Source: Streptomyces sp. V2I9 (GTDB lineage Bacteria; Actinomycetota; Actinomycetes; Streptomycetales; Streptomycetaceae). Taken from it: 64,000 nucleotides of DNA. Each line of letters opens with the position of its first letter. Position 1 is the first letter of the stretch. The DNA lies in the NCBI RefSeq assembly GCF_030817475.1, contig NZ_JAUSZJ010000002.1, positions 6,834,626 to 6,898,625 of the forward strand. Reading direction: 5' to 3'. This document shows positions 17,048-24,515 of this stretch, piece by piece. The position numbers were made by a program, and so were the translations under genes. The notes beneath the pieces were generated by a model. That model did not search any database. It was not told the DNA's origin and saw only the letters and a program-made list of their open reading frames with translations.

Positions 17048-18166
17048 ATGAACGACGACCGGCCCGTCCTGCTGGAAACGCGCGGCGCCTGCCTGCACCT
17101 CACCCTGAACCGCCCCCGCGCCCTCAACGCCCTCAGCCACACCATGGTGCGGCTCATCGACGAGGCCCTGGACCGCGCGGAGCAGGACGAGGAGATCACG
17201 TCCGTCCTGCTGTCCGGGGCGGGCGACCGGGGTCTGTGCGCCGGCGGCGACATCCGGGCCCTGCACGACGACGCACGGGCCTCGGGGCGCGCGTCGCTGG
17301 AGTTCTGGCGGGACGAGTACCGGCTCAACGCCCGCATCGCACGCTTCCCCAAGCCGTACGTCGCCCTGATGGACGGCATCGTGATGGGCGGCGGCGTCGG
17401 GGTGTCGGCCCATGCCGGGAACCGTGTCGTCACCGAGCGTTCACGCGTCGCCATGCCCGAGACGGCCATCGGCTTCGTGCCCGATGTCGGAGGCACCCGC
17501 CTGCTGGCCGCCGCTCCGGGCGAACTGGGCACCCACCTGGCGCTCACCGGCCGCTCGATCGGGGCGGCCGACGCCGTCCTCTGCGGTCTGGCCGATCACC
17601 ACGTCCCGGCCCGTCTCCTGCCCGCCCTGACCGAGGCGCTCGCCGAGCCTGCCGGGCCCGGCGAGTCCGTCGAGGGCATCGTCGAACGGTTCGCCACGGA
17701 ACCGCCCGCCGGGGACCTCCCCCTGCAGCGCGACTGGATCGACGACTGTTATGCGGCGGACACCGTCGAGGAGATCCTCCACCGGCTGCGTACGAGCGGA
17801 GTCCCGGCGGCGCGGACGGCGGCCGACGAACTCCTGACCAAGTCACCGCTCGCGCTCAAGGTCACCCTCGCCGCGGTCCGCCGGGCAGCCCGGCTCGACA
17901 GCCTGGAAGCCGTACTCGACCAGGAGTTCCGTGTCTCCAGCCGCGCGTACGAGCAGCCCGACTTCGTGGAGGGGGTGCGTGCCCGGATCATCGACAAGGA
18001 CAACGATCCGCAGTGGAAGCCCGGCTCGCTCGCCGAGGTCGACGACGAGCACGTCGCCCGGTTCTTCGCCCCGCTCGGTCCCGGCGAGCAGGAACTCGGT
18101 CTCGCGTCGCAGCTCCCGCCCACCCCCGCGCCGGGCCCTTCCCCGCGAGAGGCGCAGGCCGGCTGA
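17048..18166 (+). CDS. Enoyl-CoA hydratase/isomerase family, probable 3-hydroxyisobutyryl-CoA hydrolase
   Basis: 372 residues, longer than simple crotonases and right for 3-hydroxyisobutyryl-CoA hydrolase (valine catabolism). Seen: RPRALNALSHTMV, oxyanion-hole CAGGDIRALHDDA, MDGIVMGGGVGVSAHA, the catalytic-type Glu region MPETAIGFVPDVGG, and the family's C-terminal helices ending in VEGVRARIIDKDNDPQWKPGSL. The 'DKDxxPxW' ending is characteristic of hydrolases rather than hydratases. The last 25 residues are Pro-rich. GGAG precedes the start. Confidence 0.87.
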   Translation: MNDDRPVLLETRGACLHLTLNRPRALNALSHTMVRLIDEALDRAEQDEEITSVLLSGAGDRGLCAGGDIRALHDDARASGRASLEFWRDEYRLNARIARFPKPYVALMDGIVMGGGVGVSAHAGNRVVTERSRVAMPETAIGFVPDVGGTRLLAAAPGELGTHLALTGRSIGAADAVLCGLADHHVPARLLPALTEALAEPAGPGESVEGIVERFATEPPAGDLPLQRDWIDDCYAADTVEEILHRLRTSGVPAARTAADELLTKSPLALKVTLAAVRRAARLDSLEAVLDQEFRVSSRAYEQPDFVEGVRARIIDKDNDPQWKPGSLAEVDDEHVARFFAPLGPGEQELGLASQLPPTPAPGPSPREAQAG

Positions 18167-18244
18167 GGACGAACCGGCATGGTTCCGTGCCGCCCCCCTC
18201 ATGCCGCCCTGCCCGGACCGCCCGGCGCTCACCCGGCGGCGCGG

Positions 18245-18472
18245 CTATCCGCCACTGCCGGAAAGGCTCGGTTGCAGCGCCCGGACGAGCGCGAAGAGCC
18301 GGTCCTCGTTGCCCGTCAGCCCCGCGCTGCGCAGAGCATGGTCGGCCTCCCGCATGGGAGAGGTGAGGAGCGGCAGGTAGACCGGTGCGTCGCCGGGATC
18401 CGCGAGCGCTGCCCGCGTGGCCTCCAACAGGCGGACGTACGCCTGCGCCGCCGCGAGTTCGTCCTGGTCCAT
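18245..18472 (-). CDS. Small hypothetical protein
   Basis: 75 residues, helical and acidic (MDQDELAAAQAYVRLLEATRAAL...). The ATG has GGAGGAG 7 nt upstream, which makes the gene likely real. It contains no motif I recognise. It is convergent with the hydrolase gene and downstream of another hypothetical gene on the same strand. Confidence 0.6.
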   Translation of the reverse strand: MDQDELAAAQAYVRLLEATRAALADPGDAPVYLPLLTSPMREADHALRSAGLTGNEDRLFALVRALQPSLSGSGG

Positions 18473-18537
18473 CTCAGCATCTCCTCCTCAGGGCTGTCGG
18501 ACCGTCAAGCATCCCCCATGGGTCTGACAACGCGGCC

Positions 18538-19032
18538 TCACGCCCGGCCGTGCCCGCCGGACCACCCGCCCGGCGGCTCCACCTCCAGGTAGCGCCGCCT
18601 GCGGGCCCCTCGGTAGAGCAGCACCGTCCAGCCCAGTTCACGCAAGGCCGCGGCGCAGTCGGCCAGCGCTTCCTCCTCGCCGTGCACGGCGCCACTGCCC
18701 GGCGGTCCCGTCCACTCGACCCGCACCGACCCCGCCGATTCCCCTTCGCCCACCCGGTAGCCGGCCGACACCCGGCGCCCCGAGGGATCGACGGCCGACG
18801 GGACCACCCCCGCGTGCTCCAACGCCAACGCGACCGCCCTGACCGGACGGTTCCGCTCCCACGGCGCGGGCGCGGCCACGGGGTCGGGCCGCGCCGCTCC
18901 GGTGAGGCGACGAATCTGCAGCAGACCCTCGAACGCGGTCCGTACCGAAGCGGCCCGCACCGCCGCAGGCTCGGCAGACGGCGGCCCGTCGCCGGTCGCG
19001 GGCTCGAACCCACCGCTCTCCTCGGCACCCAT
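18538..19032 (-). CDS. Hypothetical protein
   Basis: 164 residues without signal peptide or membrane segment. The first 35 residues are Gly/Pro/Glu-rich. The rest alternates strands and helices (RVSAGYRVGEGESAGSVRVEW, ADCAAALRELGWTVLLYRGARRRRYLEV), suggesting a small alpha/beta fold. It is probably co-transcribed with the 75-residue gene. No family is recognised. Confidence 0.6.
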   Translation of the reverse strand: MGAEESGGFEPATGDGPPSAEPAAVRAASVRTAFEGLLQIRRLTGAARPDPVAAPAPWERNRPVRAVALALEHAGVVPSAVDPSGRRVSAGYRVGEGESAGSVRVEWTGPPGSGAVHGEEEALADCAAALRELGWTVLLYRGARRRRYLEVEPPGGWSGGHGRA

Positions 19033-19154
19033 ACGTCCCCCTCGTCATCCGTACGCGCCCAGTGTGCACCGCCGCTCCTCGGTAGACTCGTGCGGTCTCC
19101 ACCCGACCGCATCCCACCTTTTCGCAGCAGCACCCACGCGAGGACCCGCCACCC

Positions 19155-20018
19155 GTGCCCGACGCCGTACCGACCGCCGTAGCCGACGACCGACGCGAGG
19201 CTCTGCGCGCGGACTGCGCGAACTGCTTCGCCCTCTGCTGCGTAGCCCTCACGCTGACGGCCTCGTCGGACTTCGCCATCGACAAGGAGGCCGGACGCCC
19301 CTGCCCCAACCTGGAGGACGACTTCCGTTGCGGCATCCATACACGGTTGCGCCCCCGGGGCTTCCCCGGCTGCACCGTGTACGACTGCTTCGGCGCCGGA
19401 CAGAAGGTCTCCCGGGAGACGTACGAGGGCCGCGACTGGCGTTCGTCCCCCGACCTCGCCGCGCAGATGTTCCAGGTGTTCCCCGTCATGCGGCAACTCC
19501 ACGAGCTGCTCTGGTACCTCACCGAAGCCCTCGCACGCCCCGAGGCGCGGCCTCTGCACGCCGAACTCCGCCGAGCCCTGGAAGTGACCGAACGGCACAC
19601 CGCGCGCCCCGCCGTCGACTTCGCCGAGCTGGACATCGCCGGCCACCGGGACAAGGTCGCAGCACTGCTCCAGCGCACCAGCGAACTCGTCCGGTCCACC
19701 GCGCCCCGCCGCAAGAAGCGCAACCACCGCGGCGCCGACCTCATCGGTGCCCGGCTGCGCGGGGCGGACCTGCGAGGAGCCGATCTCCGCGGGGCCTATC
19801 TGATCGCCGCCGATCTCACCGGCGCCGATCTCCGGCTGGCCGACCTCATCGGCGCGGACTTCCGCGACGCCGACCTCTCGGGCGCCGACCTGGCCGGAAG
19901 CCTCTTCCTCACCCAGGCACAGGTCAACGCCGCGAAGGGCGACGCGAGGACCGCACTTCCCCCGTCCCTCGGCCGGCCTCCGCACTGGACCGCCACAGGG
20001 GCACCCGACGGATCGTGA
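19155..20018 (+). CDS. Cys-rich (YkgJ-like) domain fused to pentapeptide repeats
   Basis: 287 residues starting at GTG. The first 120 residues carry two Cys clusters (CANCFALCC; CPNL...RCGIH...GCTVYDC) that resemble zinc/iron-chelating YkgJ-type modules. A helical middle follows. The last 85 residues are about 13 pentapeptide repeats of the A(D/N)LxX type (GADLIGARLRGADLRGADLRGAYL...), which fold as a right-handed quadrilateral helix. Pentapeptide proteins of this general shape can mimic DNA, but that is not shown here. The metal-binding reading is by eye. Confidence 0.78.
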   Translation: MPDAVPTAVADDRREALRADCANCFALCCVALTLTASSDFAIDKEAGRPCPNLEDDFRCGIHTRLRPRGFPGCTVYDCFGAGQKVSRETYEGRDWRSSPDLAAQMFQVFPVMRQLHELLWYLTEALARPEARPLHAELRRALEVTERHTARPAVDFAELDIAGHRDKVAALLQRTSELVRSTAPRRKKRNHRGADLIGARLRGADLRGADLRGAYLIAADLTGADLRLADLIGADFRDADLSGADLAGSLFLTQAQVNAAKGDARTALPPSLGRPPHWTATGAPDGS

Positions 20019-20084
20019 CCGGGCCCGCGGCGCCGGCCTGTCCGGACCTGATCCGCCCGGTCCCCGCCGGGCGGCGGTCCGCCG

Positions 20085-20591
20085 TCAGCTCCTGTCCGAC
20101 TCCAGTGCCGCCTTGAGCCGCTTCAGCGTCGTACGGATGTTGCCGCCCTGGAACTGTGCGAAGGTCTTTCCGCCCGTCGCGGCACGGTCGAAGGCATGGG
20201 CGAGGAAGTCCGGCCAACGGCGACGGTCATCGGTCCAGATCTCGGTGACCCGGGTTCCGCCGGCCACCGCCTCGAAGCGGTACTCCCACGTGGCGATCGG
20301 CCCCAAAAACAGATGGCGCCGCAGACCTATCGCGTGGACCTGGAAGGCGAAGCGTGCGCCCGGATCGGCCGCCGTCACCGTGCACCGCGTCGTCCAGCGG
20401 GCGGGACCCCGCTTGTTCCGGCCGTCGAAGACCATGCCGACGTAGGCGCCGCGCCATGCGCCGCGCACGGTCGCGCCCTGGTTCTCCGGGCTCCAACGGC
20501 CCATCGCCGTGGGATCGCTGAGCTGCTCGTAGACCTGCGCCGGGGTGGCGTCGATGACGATGCTGTCCGCTACGGACATGGTGCGGGGCAT
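20085..20591 (-). CDS. SRPBCC (START/polyketide cyclase-like) domain protein
   Basis: 168 residues from the ATG at 20591, chosen because GAGGAG sits 7 nt upstream; an internal ATG four residues later is possible. It has the usual layout: IVIDATPAQVYEQLSDPTAMGRWSPEN, the hydrophobic cavity strands, and a C-terminal helix (TLKRLKAALES). SRPBCC proteins bind hydrophobic ligands. The ligand here is unknown. Confidence 0.82.
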   Translation of the reverse strand: MPRTMSVADSIVIDATPAQVYEQLSDPTAMGRWSPENQGATVRGAWRGAYVGMVFDGRNKRGPARWTTRCTVTAADPGARFAFQVHAIGLRRHLFLGPIATWEYRFEAVAGGTRVTEIWTDDRRRWPDFLAHAFDRAATGGKTFAQFQGGNIRTTLKRLKAALESDRS

Positions 20592-20822
20592 GAGACGGCT
20601 CCTCGTCCACGGCCGTCCAAGGACCACCTCCGGGCACCGCACGGACCGTGGGACGGCGACCCGGACCCATACCTTACTCGGGAGTAGGTCCGGATGTTCC
20701 CGCGCCGTGAACACCCGTGGCGGGCAGGGCCCGAGAACGGTCGGCGATCCGGCCGGGCGGACACCCCCGTCCCCCACCCGGCCGGAGCCTTCGCCCGGTC
20801 GTTCCTCCCGTGACCCCCGCTG

Positions 20823-21479
20823 TCAGGCGCGCCACTCCGCCGTGCGCTCGGGCGACGCCTCGGCGAGCTCCTTCACGATGGCGTCGACGTCACCCCGGCT
20901 GCCGTACACCGGCGTACCGGGCTGCTGGCGCCACGAATCGTCCAGGCCGCCGCTGTCGACCGTGTCGAAACCCAGCGCGTCGATGAGGTCGCGCACGGTC
21001 TGCTTGGCGCTCGGGTCGTCGCCGGCCACCGGGAGTGCCTGTCGGCCCACGGCGCCCTGCGGGCGGCCCCGGTCCAGGATGTCCTGGGCGTACGTGCCGT
21101 TGAACGCCTTGATCACGGGGTGGCCGATCTGCCGCTCCGTCCACCGGCTCTCGGGCAGCCCGCCCTCGATCTCGTCGATGCGCCCGTCGCGCTGGGGGTA
21201 GTAGTTACCGGTGTCGATGACCGCGACGCCCTTCGCCGCGCCGTCGAGGAACCCGTCGGGCAGGTCGGGTACGGCCTTGAGCGGCACGGTGACCACGACC
21301 ACCTGGGCGCCCTTCGCGGCGTCGGACGCCGCCACGGGCGTCGCCCCCGTCTCCTCGGCGAGTGCGGTGAGTGTGTGGGGACCACGGGAGTTGGCGACCG
21401 CGACCTCGTGCCCGAGTGCGGTCAGACGCCGTGTCAGGTTGCCGCCGATGTTGCCCGCGCCGATGATGCCGATCTTCAT
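20823..21479 (-). CDS. NADP(H)/F420-type oxidoreductase (NADPH-dependent F420 reductase-like)
   Basis: 218 residues. It opens with a Rossmann dinucleotide motif KIGIIGAGNIGGNLTRRL, followed by VANSRGPHTL, where Asn-Ser-Arg suits the NADP phosphate. VVVTVPLKAVPDLP, VIDTGNYYPQRDG and VIKAFNGTYAQDI are typical of the Npd/F420 reductase family. GGAAGG lies before the ATG. The gene is divergent from ctaD and has a sigma-R-like promoter on its strand. The upstream frame is open but not protein-like. Confidence 0.85.
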   Translation of the reverse strand: MKIGIIGAGNIGGNLTRRLTALGHEVAVANSRGPHTLTALAEETGATPVAASDAAKGAQVVVVTVPLKAVPDLPDGFLDGAAKGVAVIDTGNYYPQRDGRIDEIEGGLPESRWTERQIGHPVIKAFNGTYAQDILDRGRPQGAVGRQALPVAGDDPSAKQTVRDLIDALGFDTVDSGGLDDSWRQQPGTPVYGSRGDVDAIVKELAEASPERTAEWRA

Positions 21480-21552
21480 GGATCCGACCTTCCGAAGCTC
21501 GTCGAGTGGGGAGGGGGAGTGGAACAGGGAGATGAGGTTCTGTCGCTTCACC

Positions 21553-21578
21553 AACTCGGCGGCATCTGGTGCTATTCC
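21553..21578 (-). promoter_or_regulatory. Sigma-R-type promoter for the oxidoreductase gene
   Basis: On the minus strand GGAAT (21578-21574), an 18-nt spacer and GTT (21555-21553) match the known SigR consensus GGAAT-N18/19-GTT of Streptomyces. It lies about 75-100 bp upstream of the oxidoreductase start. Confidence 0.5.
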
Positions 21579-21590
21579 GATCTCCGCGAA

Positions 21591-21617
21591 GGAATATCCG
21601 CACGGATCGCGGACGTT
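21591..21617 (+). promoter_or_regulatory. Sigma-R-type promoter for the orphan ctaD
   Basis: On the plus strand GGAAT (21591-21595), a 19-nt spacer and GTT (21615-21617) again match the SigR consensus. It is about 190 bp upstream of the ctaD start and back-to-back with the minus-strand promoter. Confidence 0.45.
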
Positions 21618-21804
21618 GACATCCGATTTCGGGCGCCGCGCCGACGGGCCTGGCCGCGAGCGCCGATCCGTCCGCCCGTAGGCCATTTGAGTGTCCTTGT
21701 CGGCCGCGTCCGCCGAACGGGGAACGATGTCCCACCGCACGTAACGCCGCGGGGCCATTCTGGTCGCCGAGTCCACACGGACCGTCGACCGAAGGAGCGT
21801 CGTA

Positions 21805-23535
21805 GTGACGACGAGGGGCATCGCGCAATCGGTGGAGACCGATACCGCCGAAGAGGACGAACTGCCGGTACGGAGCGGGGAACCCGGCAACGTGATCGTC
21901 AAGTGGATGACCACGACGGATCACAAGACGATCGGCACGCTCTACCTCGTCACCTCCTTCGCGTTCTTCTGTGTGGGAGGACTCCTGGCCCTGGTGATGC
22001 GCGCCGAACTGGCCCGGCCCGGAATCCAGCTGCTGTCCAACGAGCAGTTCAACCAGGCGTTCACGATGCACGGCACGATCATGCTGCTGATGTTCGCGAC
22101 GCCGCTGTTCGCCGGGTTCGCGAACTGGATCATGCCGCTGCAGATCGGCGCGCCCGACGTGGCGTTCCCGCGGCTGAACATGTTCGCCTACTGGCTGTAC
22201 CTCTTCGGCTCGATCATCGCGGTGGCCGGCTTCCTCACCCCGCAGGGTGCGGCCGACTTCGGCTGGTTCGCCTACTCCCCGCTCACCGACGCGGTCCGCT
22301 CCCCGGGCATCGGCGGCGACATGTGGATCATGGGACTGGCCTTCTCCGGCTTCGGCACGATCCTCGGCTCGGTCAACTTCATCACCACGATCATCTGCAT
22401 GCGCGCGCCCGGCATGACGATGTTCCGCATGCCGATCTTCACCTGGAACGTCCTGCTGACCGGTGTCCTGGTCCTGCTGGCCTTCCCGGTCCTCGCCGCG
22501 GCCCTGCTGGCGCTGGAGGCCGACCGCAAGTTCGGCGCGCACATCTTCGACGCGGCCAACGGCGGCGCACTGCTCTGGCAGCACCTGTTCTGGTTCTTCG
22601 GCCACCCCGAGGTCTACATCATCGCCCTGCCGTTCTTCGGCATCGTCACCGAGATCTTCCCGGTGTTCAGCCGCAAACCGGTCTTCGGCTATATCGGCCT
22701 GGTCGCGGCCACCATCGCCATCGCGGGCCTCTCCGCGACGGTATGGGCGCACCACATGTTCGTCACGGGCGGTGTGCTGTTGCCGTTCTTCTCCTTCATG
22801 ACCTTTCTCATCGCGGTGCCGACCGGTGTGAAGTTCTTCAACTGGATCGGCACGATGTGGAAGGGCTCGATCTCGGTGGAGACCCCGATGCTCTGGGCCG
22901 TCGGATTCCTCGTCACCTTCCTGTTCGGCGGTCTGACCGGGGTCATCCTCGCCTCGCCGCCCCTGGACTTCCATGTCTCCGATTCGTACTTCGTCGTGGC
23001 CCACTTCCATTACGTGGTGTTCGGAACGGTGGTGTTCGCGATGTTCGCCGGATTCCACTTCTGGTGGCCGAAATTCACCGGCAAGATGCTGGACGAGCGG
23101 CTCGGGAAGGTGACGTTCTGGACGCTGTTCGTGGGCTTCCACGGCACGTTTCTCGTTCAGCACTGGCTCGGTGCCGAGGGCATGCCGCGCCGTTACGCGG
23201 ACTACCTCGACGCGGACGGCTTCACCGCCCTGAACACGATCTCCAGCATTTCCTCGTTCCTGCTCGGCCTGTCACTGCTGCCGTTCTTCTACAACGTCTG
23301 GAAGACCGCCAAGTACGGCAAGAAGATCGAGGTCGACGACCCGTGGGGCTACGGGCGTTCGCTGGAGTGGGCGACGTCCTGCCCGCCGCCGCGGCACAAC
23401 TTCGTGACCCTGCCGCGGATCCGTTCCGAGTCCCCGGCGTTCGATCTGCACCACCCGACGGTCCGTGCCCTGGCCGACGCCACCAACCGTCCCGACAACT
23501 CCGCGGTCGTCGCCCCGGGGGACCAGCAGTCGTGA
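21805..23535 (+). CDS. ctaD: Cytochrome c oxidase subunit I (orphan copy)
   Basis: 576 residues with about 12 membrane helices. The ligands are all present: low-spin haem His in FTMHGTIML, CuB His plus cross-linked Tyr in HPEVY, the His pair in WAHHMF, and the haem a3/a His pair in AHFHYVVFG. Proton-channel residues are also in place. GTG start with GAAGGAG 7 nt upstream. The other ctaC/E/F and qcr genes are not adjacent, so this is a stand-alone paralogue, probably alternative to the main operon copy. Only a small membrane protein follows in the same unit. Confidence 0.93.
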   Translation: MTTRGIAQSVETDTAEEDELPVRSGEPGNVIVKWMTTTDHKTIGTLYLVTSFAFFCVGGLLALVMRAELARPGIQLLSNEQFNQAFTMHGTIMLLMFATPLFAGFANWIMPLQIGAPDVAFPRLNMFAYWLYLFGSIIAVAGFLTPQGAADFGWFAYSPLTDAVRSPGIGGDMWIMGLAFSGFGTILGSVNFITTIICMRAPGMTMFRMPIFTWNVLLTGVLVLLAFPVLAAALLALEADRKFGAHIFDAANGGALLWQHLFWFFGHPEVYIIALPFFGIVTEIFPVFSRKPVFGYIGLVAATIAIAGLSATVWAHHMFVTGGVLLPFFSFMTFLIAVPTGVKFFNWIGTMWKGSISVETPMLWAVGFLVTFLFGGLTGVILASPPLDFHVSDSYFVVAHFHYVVFGTVVFAMFAGFHFWWPKFTGKMLDERLGKVTFWTLFVGFHGTFLVQHWLGAEGMPRRYADYLDADGFTALNTISSISSFLLGLSLLPFFYNVWKTAKYGKKIEVDDPWGYGRSLEWATSCPPPRHNFVTLPRIRSESPAFDLHHPTVRALADATNRPDNSAVVAPGDQQS

Positions 23536-23575
23536 GACCGGCTCCGTACCGGCGACGTGACGGAGAGGAGGCCGC

Positions 23576-23917
23576 ATGAAACCCGACAAGGAGTGCGCCC
23601 GGGGCCTGACCCAGCTGGAGGGTTTCCTGCTGTGGAGCGCCGAGGTCGAACGGGCCCGACGGCAGGCACGCCGGTTCACCGACCAACTGCCCTGGCTGAC
23701 CACCGCACAGCGCGAGGACGTCGAGCGGGTGTTCATCGCCGAGCGCGTCACCACCGCCCGTGAATCCCTCACCCGCGTCCGGGACCGCGCGGAAGAACTG
23801 CGCGCGGAGTACACCGGGCGCTACGCCCGGCTCCGGGCACGCTGTGTCGCCGTCTCCGCCGGTGCGGTGGGTGCGGCGACGTGCCTCGGCACGGCACTGA
23901 CGCTGGTCCTGCGCTGA
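23576..23917 (+). CDS. Small C-terminally anchored protein downstream of ctaD
   Basis: 113 residues. A charged helical, coiled-coil-like N-terminal part (VERARRQARRFTDQL, RVRDRAEELRAEYTGRYARLR) is followed by one membrane helix at the C-terminus (VAVSAGAVGAATCLGTALTLVL). GGAGAGGAGG precedes the ATG, and the gene starts 40 nt after ctaD, implying co-expression. It may be an accessory of this oxidase copy; no family is recognised. Confidence 0.7.
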   Translation: MKPDKECARGLTQLEGFLLWSAEVERARRQARRFTDQLPWLTTAQREDVERVFIAERVTTARESLTRVRDRAEELRAEYTGRYARLRARCVAVSAGAVGAATCLGTALTLVLR

Positions 23918-23926
23918 TCCGCGTTC

Positions 23927-23967
23927 GGCCCGCTGGGCTGACGCGGACCCGGGAAAGCCCAGCGGCC
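23927..23967. terminator. Stem-loop after the ctaD unit
   Basis: GGCC(C)GCTGGGCT at 23927-23939 pairs with AGCCCAGCGGCC at 23956-23967, leaving one bulge and a 16-nt loop, just after the stop of the small membrane protein. Confidence 0.5.
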
Positions 23968-24068
23968 CCAGCCGGTCCCGGCGGGGTCGGTCGGGCGGCG
24001 GGCCCCGGTGCGACCGATCGGCACGGCCGCACCGGGGTGCTCGGGGCCCTGGAGCGGAGCTGGAGCGG

Positions 24069-24476
24069 TCAGTGCCTCACCAGGCAGAAGGGGTGCCCGG
24101 CGGGATCGGCGTACACCCGCCAGCCACGGTTCTCGTCCCCGGCGTCGAGCAGGGAGGCCCCGGCCGCCAGGACCTCGTCGTGCGCCCGTTCCAGCTCGGT
24201 GACGCCGAAGTCCAGGTGGAACTGTTGTGGTGGGTCCTGACCGGGCCAGTTCGGTGGCCGGTGGTCCGCCACCCGCTGGAACGCGAGGACAAGCCCGCCC
24301 GGCGTGTGCAGGGTGGACCAGTCCCCGTCGCACGCCCACCGCCGGTCGGGGCGGTCGATCTCCCCGCCGAGCAGCACGGAGTAGAAGCCCGCGAGTTCCC
24401 TCGGGGCGCGGTAGAAGCCCGCGAGTTCCCTCGGGGCGCGACAGTCCAGGACCACGCACTCCAGTTCAGCGATCAT
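24069..24476 (-). CDS. Glyoxalase/VOC-fold protein with internal duplication
   Basis: 135 residues. It begins IAELECVVLDCRAPRELAGFY and continues SVLLGGEIDRP..., LVLAFQRV, HLDFGVTELERAHDEVLAAGASL and DPAGHPFCLV, the usual VOC pattern with metal-type His and Glu positions. Residues 13-22 (RAPRELAGFY) are repeated immediately as residues 23-32, because the DNA has a perfect 30-bp tandem duplication. This adds ten residues in the first helix, where relatives have one copy. It may disturb the metal site or dimer contact, so function is uncertain. Confidence 0.85.
   Translation of the reverse strand: MIAELECVVLDCRAPRELAGFYRAPRELAGFYSVLLGGEIDRPDRRWACDGDWSTLHTPGGLVLAFQRVADHRPPNWPGQDPPQQFHLDFGVTELERAHDEVLAAGASLLDAGDENRGWRVYADPAGHPFCLVRH
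24381..24440. repeat. Perfect 30-bp tandem duplication inside the VOC gene
   Basis: The unit at 24381-24410 is repeated base for base at 24411-24440. The length keeps the reading frame. Perfect identity suggests a recent event. Confidence 0.9.
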
Positions 24477-24515
24477 GACCGCATCGTAGGCGTGCGCCGC
24501 CGGGCGCGCGCGGAC

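Noticed and set aside
14642..17413. N-terminal extension of the PAS-GAF phosphatase to 923 residues
   Set aside because: The extra 213 residues are low-complexity and run antisense into the hydrolase gene. A good ribosome site marks the ATG at 16774.
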